DNA of 64,000 bases from Candidatus Phyllobacterium onerii (lineage in GTDB: Bacteria; Pseudomonadota; Alphaproteobacteria; Rhizobiales; Rhizobiaceae). Positions 28,315-36,452 of this stretch are shown here, one piece after another. A program made the translations under genes and the position numbers. The DNA lies in contig NZ_JAQMHX010000009.1 in the NCBI RefSeq assembly GCF_028331445.1, forward strand, positions 1 through 64,000, given 5' to 3'. Under the pieces are notes generated by a model, which had not been told where the DNA came from, searched no databases, and saw only the letters and a list, made by a program, of their open reading frames with translations. The stretch's first letter is position 1. The number at the start of each line of letters is the position of its first letter.

Positions 28315-28901
28315 TCTCTCTTGTTTCTGCCGGCAAGGTCCTGTGGGTCCTTCATGTCGCTGCCTGGTATGTGCTGCGCCGGCCATTCGATCGACGCGCG
28401 CGCAAGGTGAATCTCACTGTCGATCGGCGGAAGGGCGCCGATACGGCCAGACTTGCGGTTTCCCTCGCCGGCCTCGGTATCATTCCAGCAATCTACGTCG
28501 CGACCGGTCAGCCACATTTTGCGTCCTACCCGGCAAGCACCATACTTTTCCTGCTTGGTATTGCCTCCGGAATTCTCTCCTTGATCATGTTCCGTCTCAC
28601 GCACAAGGCGCTGGGAAAAATGTGGTCCGTATCGCTGCAGTTGAAGCAGGACCACAAGCTGATCACCACGGGCATCTACAAATATCTCCGTCACCCGATG
28701 TATACGGCGTTCTGGCTCATGGCATTGACCCAGGCGTTGCTCCTCCCGAACTATGTCGCCGGTCTGGCTGGCATTGTTGGCTTCGGCTATCTGTTTTTCT
28801 CTCGGATAGGCCCTGAAGAAGTGATGCTGCAGGAAGCATTTGGAGAGGAATATAGCCGATACCGCGCGCGCACGTGGCGTGTCCTGCCCTATGTTTACTG
28901 A
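28311..28901 (+). CDS. Isoprenylcysteine carboxyl methyltransferase-family protein
   Basis: A 196-residue integral membrane protein with about four hydrophobic segments. Its C-terminal part carries the family pattern: LITTGIYKYLRHPMYTAFWL (S-adenosylmethionine-binding RHPxY near residue 125) and a late Glu-rich EEVMLQEAFGEEYSRYRART helix. Bacterial members methylate small lipophilic acids or lipids rather than prenylated proteins. Coupling to the preceding hydrolase (4-bp overlap) suggests that both modify one membrane lipid or ester. Confidence 0.8.
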   Translation: MISLVSAGKVLWVLHVAAWYVLRRPFDRRARKVNLTVDRRKGADTARLAVSLAGLGIIPAIYVATGQPHFASYPASTILFLLGIASGILSLIMFRLTHKALGKMWSVSLQLKQDHKLITTGIYKYLRHPMYTAFWLMALTQALLLPNYVAGLAGIVGFGYLFFSRIGPEEVMLQEAFGEEYSRYRARTWRVLPYVY

Positions 28902-28922
28902 CACATCGAGAGAAGGTTAATC

Positions 28923-29783
28923 GTGCCTCCAGCATCTCTGAAATCAATCATCGCCAGCATCGCCGCAATTACCCTCACAGCCTGTCAGTCAGTCCCCCAA
29001 TCCACCAGCGCGATTACAGTATCGGCCTACGCGCCTGAAACGCCGCAACTCAGTTGCGCGGTACATGGCAATCCGAATGGCTCACCGGCGAAACTGACGG
29101 CCAATCGCACAAGAATTGGTGATCCCGCCTATATCGAGTTCCGCCAGCGTTTCTCACCCGGCATACCGAGCGGCCATCTCTACGTGGTTTTTGGGCGACT
29201 GGACGCCAAAGGCAATCCGGTGACCCGCCTCTATACGGGTCTCTTCCCCAAAGGCAGTCTTGCGGGACTGTATGCCGGCGCGATTGTCCCGATGCCCGCG
29301 GATCTGGTGCCGAGCTATGCCGACTGCCATCTCACGCCAAACGCGGCGTATCGCGTATCGCTGACCGAAAGCCAGTATCAGCAATTGCTCAGCAAAGTGC
29401 GGGCAGATATTGCCAAACCACCCACGTGGCGCATGTTTGGCTATAACTGCAACAACTACGCGGCGTCGCTCGGCAGCGTTGCAGGGCTGGTCGAGCCCGC
29501 CAATCGCGCACAGCCGTCGTTTTCCTACATATATGCCTATATCGATGCGAACGGCGATGGGAGAAAAAAAGCGGCCAGTAGACGGGGAACCACTGCCATT
29601 TTGTTCAGGTCAGTGGGCTTTCATAATTTAGTCCCAATCCGGTTGGTATCAATACCGCGCCGGGACCAGAACCAACGACTCGTCCTTCGCGTTCACACGA
29701 TGAAAGCCGCCTACGATGAGAATAATAAGCGCCATGCTCTTGGTGTCGATCGCCTTGGCAAGTCCGGCACGCGCTATGGATAA
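28923..29783 (+). CDS. Putative lipoprotein, C-terminus possibly frameshifted
   Basis: As read, 286 residues from a GTG start, with a lipoprotein signal (ASIAAITLTAC, lipobox LTAC, Cys near residue 20). The body up to about residue 215 (IYAYIDANGDGR) looks like a real exported domain. After an A7 run at 29564-29570 the protein becomes basic and overlaps the next gene by 68 bp. A one-base shift at that run would end the protein at 29631 instead. A frameshift or sequencing error is therefore possible. I do not recognise the domain. Confidence 0.6.
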   Translation: MPPASLKSIIASIAAITLTACQSVPQSTSAITVSAYAPETPQLSCAVHGNPNGSPAKLTANRTRIGDPAYIEFRQRFSPGIPSGHLYVVFGRLDAKGNPVTRLYTGLFPKGSLAGLYAGAIVPMPADLVPSYADCHLTPNAAYRVSLTESQYQQLLSKVRADIAKPPTWRMFGYNCNNYAASLGSVAGLVEPANRAQPSFSYIYAYIDANGDGRKKAASRRGTTAILFRSVGFHNLVPIRLVSIPRRDQNQRLVLRVHTMKAAYDENNKRHALGVDRLGKSGTRYG

Positions 29784-30108
29784 TGGTGCTGCGGAAGAGC
29801 TAAAGCGGCTGGACCCGCAGACGCGGCTCGAACAGCGCTGTGATCTCGAGGCAATGGAGCGCATCCACAAGGATCCCGCCAAACTGGTCGCCGACGAACT
29901 GGTCGCCTATGCTTTTGAAGAGCCGAAGATCAAAGGTGACAAGATCCGTTCAGGCGGCGCAGCTTTCCGCAGCAAGGGCGAATGGTACCATCTGTCCTAC
30001 ACCTGTGCCACGTCTCCGGACCACATGACGGTGTTGTCTTTCCAATACGCCATAGGACAAGTTATTCCCCATAGCGAATGGGCTCACCACTATTTGGTGT
30101 CCGAATAG
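29716..30108 (+). CDS. DUF930 domain secreted protein
   Basis: A 130-residue protein with signal peptide MRIISAMLLVSIALASPARA (cleavage near 20) and the DUF930 hallmark LDPQTRLEQRCDLEAMERI near residues 32-50. Two Cys (CDLEAM and YTCAT) could form a disulfide. The family is found in Rhizobiales envelopes, with no biochemical function known to me. Overlap with the preceding reading frame is probably due to that frame's doubtful tail. Confidence 0.85.
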   Translation: MRIISAMLLVSIALASPARAMDNGAAEELKRLDPQTRLEQRCDLEAMERIHKDPAKLVADELVAYAFEEPKIKGDKIRSGGAAFRSKGEWYHLSYTCATSPDHMTVLSFQYAIGQVIPHSEWAHHYLVSE

Positions 30109-30120
30109 TTGATGTGGAAA

Positions 30121-31062
30121 TCAGTTAAGGGTGTTGGGACGATCCTGCGCCAAGAGCATCTGACCTATCGCGTCTACCTTCTTTGCGGTCGGCGCTTCAT
30201 AGGCTAGTGCACTTGTCTGCAGAGTTCCCTCTGCCGTCGCGGCTGGCATCGTTACCGGTTGCGGAGCTGTGTACTCCATTGCCTGCGCCGGAGGATCGAC
30301 TGGCACTGCTACCTTGTCGCTCGCAAACGCCATTTGCGCCGGCAAGGGAAGGTCAGCCTGAGCGACAACGATCGGCTGTTGGCTGATATCCTTCACAACG
30401 CGACCTGAAGTCGCTGTGGACGTCGTCGTAGTAGCCGGCGCGGCGCTGGCCATCTGCACATTGCCCCCCGCCATTCTGGTGCTGGCAATATAGGCGTTGG
30501 CAATTGCACGGCTGGCATCATTCGAAGCTATATCTGCTGAATGATAACGGTCACGCTTTTCGTAGAACGCGTTGCCGCCCGCGACGACAGTATAATGCAT
30601 GTTCTTGTAAGGGAACCGAAGACCCGCCGTATGGAAATACATCGCGTTCTTCACTTTGGGGTTGCGCTCACCCTTGAGCACGGCGTCCGCTGCAGCTTGC
30701 ACGTCGGGCATTGCCACAGAACGCATGGGCCGCGATAGCACGCCCGGCGCGAACTGGTTTTTCTGACCAACCACGCCGCAAATGGAATTTCCCCATTTGC
30801 CTGAATCGAGACGGTTCATCACCACGGTGCCGACCGCGAGCAAGCCTTCCTTGCTCGAGCGATTGGACTCGAAGAACATCGCCCGTTCAAGGCATTCCTT
30901 GTCCTTCGGCGTATAGGCGTAAGAAGTAGTTTTGGTACCCGAATGCGTCGTCAGACCGGCGGATAATTTGCCCGAATTCTGGCTCGTCGTACAACCGGTG
31001 ACGAGACCGGCCGCCGCAACAATGCCTATAACAGAGTGGAGTTTTCCCCTACCGACGCCGTT
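30121..31062 (-). CDS. SleB/CwlJ-type cell wall hydrolase, lipoprotein
   Basis: A peptidoglycan hydrolase of about 313 residues. The catalytic domain (about 50-150) shows LERAMFFESNRSSKEGLLAVGTVVMNR, with the family Glu, and GNSICGVVGQKNQF; the C-terminal 130 residues are Ala/Thr/Pro-rich and probably a wall-spanning linker. I chose GTG at 31062 because it gives a normal lipoprotein signal (NGVGRGKLHSVIGIVAAAGLVTGC, lipobox VTGC, Cys 25). A TTG at 31143 would put ~50 residues before the hydrophobic core. It is convergent with the DUF930 gene. Confidence 0.85.
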   Translation of the reverse strand, partial: NGVGRGKLHSVIGIVAAAGLVTGCTTSQNSGKLSAGLTTHSGTKTTSYAYTPKDKECLERAMFFESNRSSKEGLLAVGTVVMNRLDSGKWGNSICGVVGQKNQFAPGVLSRPMRSVAMPDVQAAADAVLKGERNPKVKNAMYFHTAGLRFPYKNMHYTVVAGGNAFYEKRDRYHSADIASNDASRAIANAYIASTRMAGGNVQMASAAPATTTTSTATSGRVVKDISQQPIVVAQADLPLPAQMAFASDKVAVPVDPPAQAMEYTAPQPVTMPAATAEGTLQTSALAYEAPTAKKVDAIGQMLLAQDRPNTLN

Positions 31063-31303
31063 CACGAAGCATTTCTCATCGCTGTTAATCCTGCTGGTGA
31101 AGTTGCTGACAGATTGATGCGATTTAGGGCCAAACAATGGCAATGATGATTATTGTGATATACGACATTACCATCCATTTGAAAATATGCAGTTATTTTA
31201 TTCATTTCAACAGCAAAAAAATTTCAATAATGGCAAAATTAAGAACTTGTTTACCACATTTGCCCTAAACTTTGTGCATCTGCCCAAGCTCGTAAGGCAC
31301 GCT

Positions 31304-31495
31304 ATGCGCAATCATTCAGTCCGCTACGATACTCGCGAATCGCTTATGGCAGCGCTTGTCGAACTCATGGCGTTGCAAATTCCGCTTGAAGATGTTGCCC
31401 CGGTTTTGTGCACGATCGGACCGGTCGATCTCGATCTGCTGGCCGATTGCATGAACGATATCGGCCTTAACGACAATCGGGCTATCGCAGCCTGA
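31304..31495 (+). CDS. Small hypothetical protein
   Basis: A 63-residue acidic protein, MRNHSVRYDTRESLMAALVE at the start, predicted wholly helical. TAAGG precedes the ATG at 31304; an upstream extension to 31187 looks non-coding. I do not recognise it; short helical proteins of this kind are common in Rhizobiales and usually unassigned. Confidence 0.5.
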   Translation: MRNHSVRYDTRESLMAALVELMALQIPLEDVAPVLCTIGPVDLDLLADCMNDIGLNDNRAIAA

Positions 31496-31592
31496 CATTC
31501 CCGGCCCATCCTCGCTATTGTCCGCAAAGGGCTTGTTCCAATCCGTGTGACAAACTATCAATCGGCACGATGACCGGTTTGAAAGATGACAC

Positions 31593-32363
31593 GTGAGCGA
31601 AAAGAAAGACGTCCTCCGCGAGATTGACGACAATGCAATACGCCTTGCGCGCACGTTGATGCGTACCGCGCGCCATGCCGTGATTGCGACGCTCGATCCG
31701 CAGTCCGGCGCTCCGATTGCCACGCGCGTCGGAGTCTCGACGGATCATGATGGCGCACCAATCATCCTTGTGTCGGCCCTCGCCGCACACACACCGGCAC
31801 TGCTGGCCGATCCTCGGTGCTCGCTTTTGGTCGGTGAACCGGACAAAGGTGACCCACTCGCCCATCCGCGCATGACGATAACCGCCAAGGCACGCGAGAT
31901 TGCCCGCGATACGCCGGAACACACCCGCATTGCATGGCGCTACCTTTCCCACTTGCCCAAGGCCAAGCTCTATGTTGGCCTTGGTGATTTTCGCTTTTTC
32001 CGGCTGGAACCTGAAAGCGCCAAGCTGAATGGCGGCTTTGGCCAGGCCTATCAATTGTCAGCAAATGATTGGCTTAGTCTTAGTCCGGTCGGCGAGGAAC
32101 TCGCCGCCGCGGAACAAGGCGCCGTCGACCATATGAACGAAGACCATTCCGATGCGATCGCGCTTTATGCCCGCTTTTATGCCAGGGCACCCAATGGCAA
32201 GTGGCGCATGACAGGTATTGACGCCGATGGCTTCGATCTGGCCGAGGGTGACGGCGTCCTGCGTGTCTTTTTCCAGGAGCCCCTGACCTCTGCCAAGGAC
32301 ATGCACATGACACTCGTGCGGATGGCTGGCGAGGCTCGCGCCGGGCTCGCATCGCAGTCGTGA
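31593..32363 (+). CDS. HugZ-type flavin-fold / DUF2470 protein
   Basis: A 256-residue cytosolic protein: a split-barrel pyridoxamine-phosphate-oxidase-like domain (about 10-150; RHAVIATLDPQSGAPIATRVGV, then LVSALAAHTPALLADPRCSLLVGEP) followed by a DUF2470 domain (about 165-250; DHMNEDHSDAIALYARFY). This order is that of HugZ heme-degrading oxygenases and related heme-utilisation proteins. Which ligand it uses here is not determined. GTG start at 31593. The end overlaps the next gene by 4 bp (GTGA), so they are coupled. Confidence 0.8.
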   Translation: MSEKKDVLREIDDNAIRLARTLMRTARHAVIATLDPQSGAPIATRVGVSTDHDGAPIILVSALAAHTPALLADPRCSLLVGEPDKGDPLAHPRMTITAKAREIARDTPEHTRIAWRYLSHLPKAKLYVGLGDFRFFRLEPESAKLNGGFGQAYQLSANDWLSLSPVGEELAAAEQGAVDHMNEDHSDAIALYARFYARAPNGKWRMTGIDADGFDLAEGDGVLRVFFQEPLTSAKDMHMTLVRMAGEARAGLASQS

Positions 32364-33205
32364 AAACACTGGTCCCGGAAGAGCACAACTGGCTGCAACA
32401 TCGGGTAACCCGCGTCGCCGATGCCGAGGATGATCGGCTTGCGCCTTACCGGAATGTGCGTGAACGGGATCTCGTCGGGCGCGAGGGCCGATTCATCGCC
32501 GAGGGCAAGGTTGTCCTCAATGTCCTGCTGTCCAACCCGGCGTTCGCGGTGGAATCACTCCTCATACTGGAAAACCGGCTTGCGGGGCTGAGTCAGCAGC
32601 TCGAGCTTTGCCCGCCTGATGTACCGATCTATTGCGTGTCCCGCGAGGTCATGGATGCAATTGCCGGCTTTCCGATGCATCGCGGCATCCTCGCTGTTGG
32701 CCGCCGCAACACGCTGCGATCCATCGATGCGTTGATCGATATTATGCCGGACGAGGCATTAGCGGTCGTTTTGTGCGGCATTTCAAATCACGACAACATG
32801 GGATCGATCTTTCGCAACGCCGCCGCCTTCGAAGCGGATTGCATTTTGATGGACGAAACCAGTTGCGATCCCCTTTACCGCAAGGCCATCCGCGTATCGG
32901 TCGGCGCGGCATTGAAAGTCCCCTTTGCCAGGGAAGGATCAATCGAAGCCATCGTGGCCAAACTGCAAACTGCCGGATTCGACATTTTTGCCCTCAGCCC
33001 CGCCGGCATAACCGATATTTACGATGCCAAGCCCTCGCGGCGCGTTGCGCTGCTTCTGGGCACTGAAGGCGACGGCCTGCCAAAGCTACTCTTGGAAAAA
33101 CTGAAAACAGTGAAAATCCCTATGTCCGGGAGTTTCGACAGCCTGAACGTTGCGACAGCTTCGGGCATCGCGCTATCGCGGTTCAGCCGTTTTTCGGGTT
33201 TCTAA
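32360..33205 (+). CDS. TrmH-like (SpoU) RNA methyltransferase
   Basis: A 281-residue 2'-O-ribose methyltransferase of the SPOUT class. The three motifs are present: NHDNMGSIFRNAAAF near 150-164 (motif 1 Arg/Asn), LLLGTEGDGLP near 230-240 (motif 2) and SFDSLNVATASGIAL near 258-272 (motif 3). A substrate-binding N-terminal domain occupies about 30-110. The target (tRNA or 23S rRNA) cannot be told. The start is GTG in the GTGA overlap. Its 3' end overlaps the convergent coiled-coil gene by 33 bp. Confidence 0.9.
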   Translation: MKTLVPEEHNWLQHRVTRVADAEDDRLAPYRNVRERDLVGREGRFIAEGKVVLNVLLSNPAFAVESLLILENRLAGLSQQLELCPPDVPIYCVSREVMDAIAGFPMHRGILAVGRRNTLRSIDALIDIMPDEALAVVLCGISNHDNMGSIFRNAAAFEADCILMDETSCDPLYRKAIRVSVGAALKVPFAREGSIEAIVAKLQTAGFDIFALSPAGITDIYDAKPSRRVALLLGTEGDGLPKLLLEKLKTVKIPMSGSFDSLNVATASGIALSRFSRFSGF

Positions 33206-34225
33206 AGCCGCCGTCTGCAAAGCCCGAATGCGATCGGCCAAACTCACGATGATTTCGCCGTTTTCGTCATGCACCGGGGACATTTCGCTCTCGGCTTGCG
33301 CCAGGAGTTCGTTGACCTTCGAGTTTGGCCCCTCTAGCCGCGCGACCATGGCAACGACCTGCGCTGCAAGTCTATTCATCTCTTCGCGCAAACGCTCGGT
33401 TTCCTGCGCCTGAACCAGGACCTGCTTGCCGCGCGGCGTATCCAGAACAGAAGATCCCTGCTTGCGCCCATCGGCGAGCACCTTGCGCAAACGTTCGTTG
33501 ATCCGCTCGATTTCCTTCTCGCGCCTTGAAAGCTTGGCCTCGCTATCGGAAATTTGCCTGAGCAGGGCATTCGAACGTTTCTCAAGCTCACTGCTTCGCT
33601 TGGTTTCCTGGGCCAGCGAATGTTGCACTTCCTTGATCTCTGCTTCGGCCCGTTGTCTCAGGTTGTCGCTGTCGCGCTTGTCCTGCCGTGCCTCTTTCAG
33701 ATCATCCAAAAGATTGTCGATCCTGGCCGATTGCGCGGCGACTTCGATTTGAAAACTGTCTGCATTCATCGCGACACTGGACACCCGCCGATGCACGAGT
33801 TCGAGTTCAGCTGACTTTTGCTCGATCAATCGTTCATGCCCTGTGATCATGGCCGCGGCTTTCTCCAGTTCCTTGTCACGATCGGCAAATGACGATCGAG
33901 ACTCGGCTATCGCCGCATCGCGCGCCTCAAGTTCAGAGGTGAGATTGCGCATGAGACGCTCTTTCTCGCCGAGTTCGGCCAACTGCAGTGCAGCTTTTTC
34001 GCGGGAACTCTCCAGCATCAACTCAAGCTTGCGCTCGGCGATCGCATGTTCAGCGCGCAGGCCATCCCGCTGGGCTTGTATCTCGTTGAGCGTCAGCGGA
34101 GTCTCCGCCTCGACACGCTTGCGCGTGAGCAGTGTCGCCCGGCGCCAGATGGGCGGCGCAACCAAAAGCGCCACCAGCACGGCGCTCAGGAATCCGAAAG
34201 CAAAATATAGCGCAGACTGGATCAC
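33173..34225 (-). CDS. Membrane-anchored coiled-coil protein
   Basis: A 350-residue protein with one N-terminal membrane helix (LYFAFGFLSAVLVALLVAPPI, about 6-26) followed by almost continuous coiled coil from about 45 to 320, rich in Glu, Arg, Leu and Ser with few aromatics. The N-in, C-cytoplasmic topology is likely. No catalytic motif is visible. The start is GTG. Such proteins may be scaffolds or cell-pole factors; homology to a named family was not recognised. Confidence 0.7.
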   Translation of the reverse strand: MIQSALYFAFGFLSAVLVALLVAPPIWRRATLLTRKRVEAETPLTLNEIQAQRDGLRAEHAIAERKLELMLESSREKAALQLAELGEKERLMRNLTSELEARDAAIAESRSSFADRDKELEKAAAMITGHERLIEQKSAELELVHRRVSSVAMNADSFQIEVAAQSARIDNLLDDLKEARQDKRDSDNLRQRAEAEIKEVQHSLAQETKRSSELEKRSNALLRQISDSEAKLSRREKEIERINERLRKVLADGRKQGSSVLDTPRGKQVLVQAQETERLREEMNRLAAQVVAMVARLEGPNSKVNELLAQAESEMSPVHDENGEIIVSLADRIRALQTAALETRKTAEPR

Positions 34226-34287
34226 GATCAGGGTCCTGTTGGATATCTATCTTATAAGGTACTAACAGTCAGGCTCTGAAACGCAAA

Positions 34288-34311
34288 GACGCGAACTGAA
34301 GAGTTCGCGTC
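34288..34311 (-). terminator. Terminator after eipA
   Basis: GACGCGAAC (34288-34296) and GTTCGCGTC (34303-34311) form a perfect 9-bp stem with a 6-base loop. On the minus strand it is followed by TTTGCGTTT, 25 bases past the eipA stop. Confidence 0.75.
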
Positions 34312-34335
34312 CCAAATGCAATACGGTTTATTTTG

Positions 34336-34917
34336 TCAGAAAGGATTCCACGTCGCCGTCTGGGTAATCTTCAGGTAACCCACATTGACACCCAGACGTG
34401 CACCGACGCCCGTCCTGATCGGAACGAGCAGGACCTGATTCCGCTTGAGCACATTGAAACCGACGCCGGCGAAAAGATAGGCGGAACCGGCAACACCAAC
34501 GAAGCGGCCGTAGAGGTTCTGCACATCATCGAGATTGTAGACGAGCATCATGACGCGCGAACCCTGTCCGCCGAAATCCCAACCGATCGATGGTCCTTGC
34601 CAGAACGTTTTGTGATCCCCGGCATTCTTGGTGTAGAGCGAACCCTCACCGTAGGTCAGGCCGCCGATGAGAGCGCCGGATCCTTCCTCCCCGAGAACAT
34701 AGCCGTTGGGCAGGCCATAGCTCTGGAAGACTTTTTCGACAGCCGTGGCGAGCCCACCTGAAGTCGATCCGAAGAACCGCTGGCCGGAATTGACGATTTC
34801 TTCCATCGTATAGGTTTCTTGAGCACGCGCCGTCTGCGCCTGGGCGACAACGAGCGACACAAGTGTCAAAATGAGGAGAAAGCCGCGGTTCAAAGACAAG
34901 AGTAGAGACGCCATCAT
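34336..34917 (-). CDS. eipA: EipA-type periplasmic envelope integrity protein (DUF1134)
   Basis: A 193-residue DUF1134 protein with an N-terminal signal peptide (cleavage near residue 32, ARAQ). The mature part shows YTMEEIVNSGQRFFGSTSGGLA, the GPSIGWDFGGQGSRVMMLVYNL core, and a Gly-rich C-terminal sheet, as in Brucella EipA. In Brucella abortus, EipA supports envelope stress resistance and virulence and its promoter is bound by CtrA. It lies back to back with chpT, sharing a 316-bp intergenic region. GGAATT is before the ATG. Confidence 0.9.
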   Translation of the reverse strand: MMASLLLSLNRGFLLILTLVSLVVAQAQTARAQETYTMEEIVNSGQRFFGSTSGGLATAVEKVFQSYGLPNGYVLGEEGSGALIGGLTYGEGSLYTKNAGDHKTFWQGPSIGWDFGGQGSRVMMLVYNLDDVQNLYGRFVGVAGSAYLFAGVGFNVLKRNQVLLVPIRTGVGARLGVNVGYLKITQTATWNPF

Positions 34918-35233
34918 AATTCCTTTTGGCTGTTCGCTTCTTTGCCTGACGCCTGATGCAAGGATGAGCAGATCTTGCGCCTGCTTTTAAAATCGAATTC
35001 ATTTTAAGGCGCTAAACCTTGTATAAAAGTTTATGAATCGATCTTGGCATTTCAATGACTTGCAATGAGTGACAAAAACCTTGAAATTTCAACATTTACA
35101 AGCTCCGGCCACGACGTTCTTGCCGATCATGATCGAGCTATGTATCCAAATAGGCCAGAAATCGGAGTGATTCGCGTGTTACTGATTCGCGGCTGCCTCT
35201 GAACCACCAGCCAATCTTCAGGAGATTTTCCCC
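34918..35233. other. Divergent regulatory region eipA / chpT
   Basis: The 316 bp hold no gene. Three GANTC sites (35035-35039, 35169-35173, 35184-35188) are the target of the CcrM methylase in alphaproteobacteria, which suggests methylation-state control of chpT. I found no TTAA-N7-TTAA CtrA box with exact spacing. AGGAGATTTTCCCC precedes the chpT start. Confidence 0.5.
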
Positions 35234-35863
35234 ATGACATTGCCCGTTATTCTCTCGGCAACGGACCTCGGAGCGCTCCTGAGCAGCCGCATCTGCCACG
35301 ACATCATTTCACCCGTTGGCGCCATCAATAATGGATTGGAATTGCTCGAAGAAGGCGGTTCCGATGAAGACGCGATGAGCCTCATCAAATCCAGCGCACG
35401 CAGCGCGTCTGCTCGCCTGCAGTTCGCGCGCATTGCTTTCGGCGCCGCCGGCTCCGCCGGGGTTCAGATCGATACTGGCGACGCGCAGAATGTCGCCAAT
35501 GAATATATGAAGGGCGAAAAGGCCGAATTGAGTTGGGAAGGCACCCGGGTTCTGCTGCCTAAGAACAAGGTGAAGCTCTTGCTCAATCTGGTCCTGATCG
35601 CCAATGCGGCCCTGCCTCGCGGTGGCACATTGTCCGTCGCACTGCAAACCCCGGAAACACAGCCGCGTTTTGTCCTGACATCACGTGGTCCAATGCTGCG
35701 TGTCCCGCCGAAATTCCTGGAACTGCACAGCGGCAAGGTTCCTGACGAGCCGATCGACGCCCACGGCGTTCAGCCCTACTATACGTTGCTGCTGGCCCAG
35801 GAAGCCGGCATGACCATCTCGATCCATGCCAGCCCTGAAGAGATCGTCTTCACCGCCGCGTAG
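35234..35863 (+). CDS. chpT: Histidine phosphotransferase ChpT
   Basis: A 209-residue phosphotransferase that passes phosphate from the CckA receiver to CtrA and CpdR. It consists of a DHp-like helical hairpin with the phospho-acceptor His at residue 22 (SSRICHDIISPVGAINNGLEL) and a degenerate ATPase-like C-terminal domain (about 80-209). It sits 1.2 kb from ctrA. GANTC sites lie in its upstream region. AGGAG precedes the ATG. Confidence 0.95.
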   Translation: MTLPVILSATDLGALLSSRICHDIISPVGAINNGLELLEEGGSDEDAMSLIKSSARSASARLQFARIAFGAAGSAGVQIDTGDAQNVANEYMKGEKAELSWEGTRVLLPKNKVKLLLNLVLIANAALPRGGTLSVALQTPETQPRFVLTSRGPMLRVPPKFLELHSGKVPDEPIDAHGVQPYYTLLLAQEAGMTISIHASPEEIVFTAA

Positions 35864-35980
35864 CCTATCGCGCAAGTTGTCCTAAAAATTTACCATCAAC
35901 CTTGGGTATTTATTCACCCAACGGCTGGTAGTCTTGGTCATGGGGACAGACGCAACTTGCTTTTGCGGGGAGTTTTTCAA

Positions 35981-36349
35981 TTGCTACGCTGCATGATTGT
36001 GGATGGATCTCCTGTGGTCAGGAAGGTTGCCCGGAGGCTTATTGCCAACGAAACGACCGTCGTGACGACCGCCGATACCGGCTATCAGACGATTGCCGCC
36101 TGTAGTGTCGAAATGCCTGACATCATTATTCTCGACGATGCGCTATCCGACATGCCAGCGTCGGAGATCATCAGCCAGGTGCGTGCCTTGCCAGGCGGTG
36201 AGCACAGCAAGATCTATCTTTGCTTGCCCGAGGTTGACCTGAGCCGGATCATGCGTGCCAAGCGTGCTGGTGCAGCCGGATATCTGCTGAAACCGTTCAA
36301 TCGTGCTTCCATCGCCGAAATCCTGCCGCCGATGCCGGTTGAAGGCTGA
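35981..36349 (+). CDS. Degenerate single-domain response regulator
   Basis: A 122-residue receiver-only protein placed between chpT and ctrA. The fold is complete, with phospho-acceptor candidate Asp 52 (DIIILDDALSDMP) and Lys in YLLKPFN. The N-terminal acidic pair is MIVDG, where most receivers have DD or ED, so Gly 9 removes one metal ligand. The usual Thr/Ser after strand 4 is also missing (YLCLPEVD). Phosphorylation may be weak or lost. The TTG at 35981 has GGGGAG eight bases upstream; TTG at 35957 is less likely. Confidence 0.85.
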   Translation: MLRCMIVDGSPVVRKVARRLIANETTVVTTADTGYQTIAACSVEMPDIIILDDALSDMPASEIISQVRALPGGEHSKIYLCLPEVDLSRIMRAKRAGAAGYLLKPFNRASIAEILPPMPVEG

Positions 36350-36402
36350 GAGCAACATTGTGTATGGGACGGCTTAGCCGGGGCTTCAATGTCACAGCAA
36401 AC

Positions 36403-36432
36403 AAAAAAGCTCCGTTCACACGGAGCTTTTTT
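36403..36432. terminator. Bidirectional terminator between receiver gene and ctrA
   Basis: AAAAAAGCTCCG (36403-36414) and CGGAGCTTTTTT (36421-36432) form a stem with A run before and T run after. It can terminate on both strands: the plus-strand receiver gene and the minus-strand ctrA gene converge here. Confidence 0.9.
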
Positions 36433-36452
36433 GTTTCTCGATAGTATCTTGA

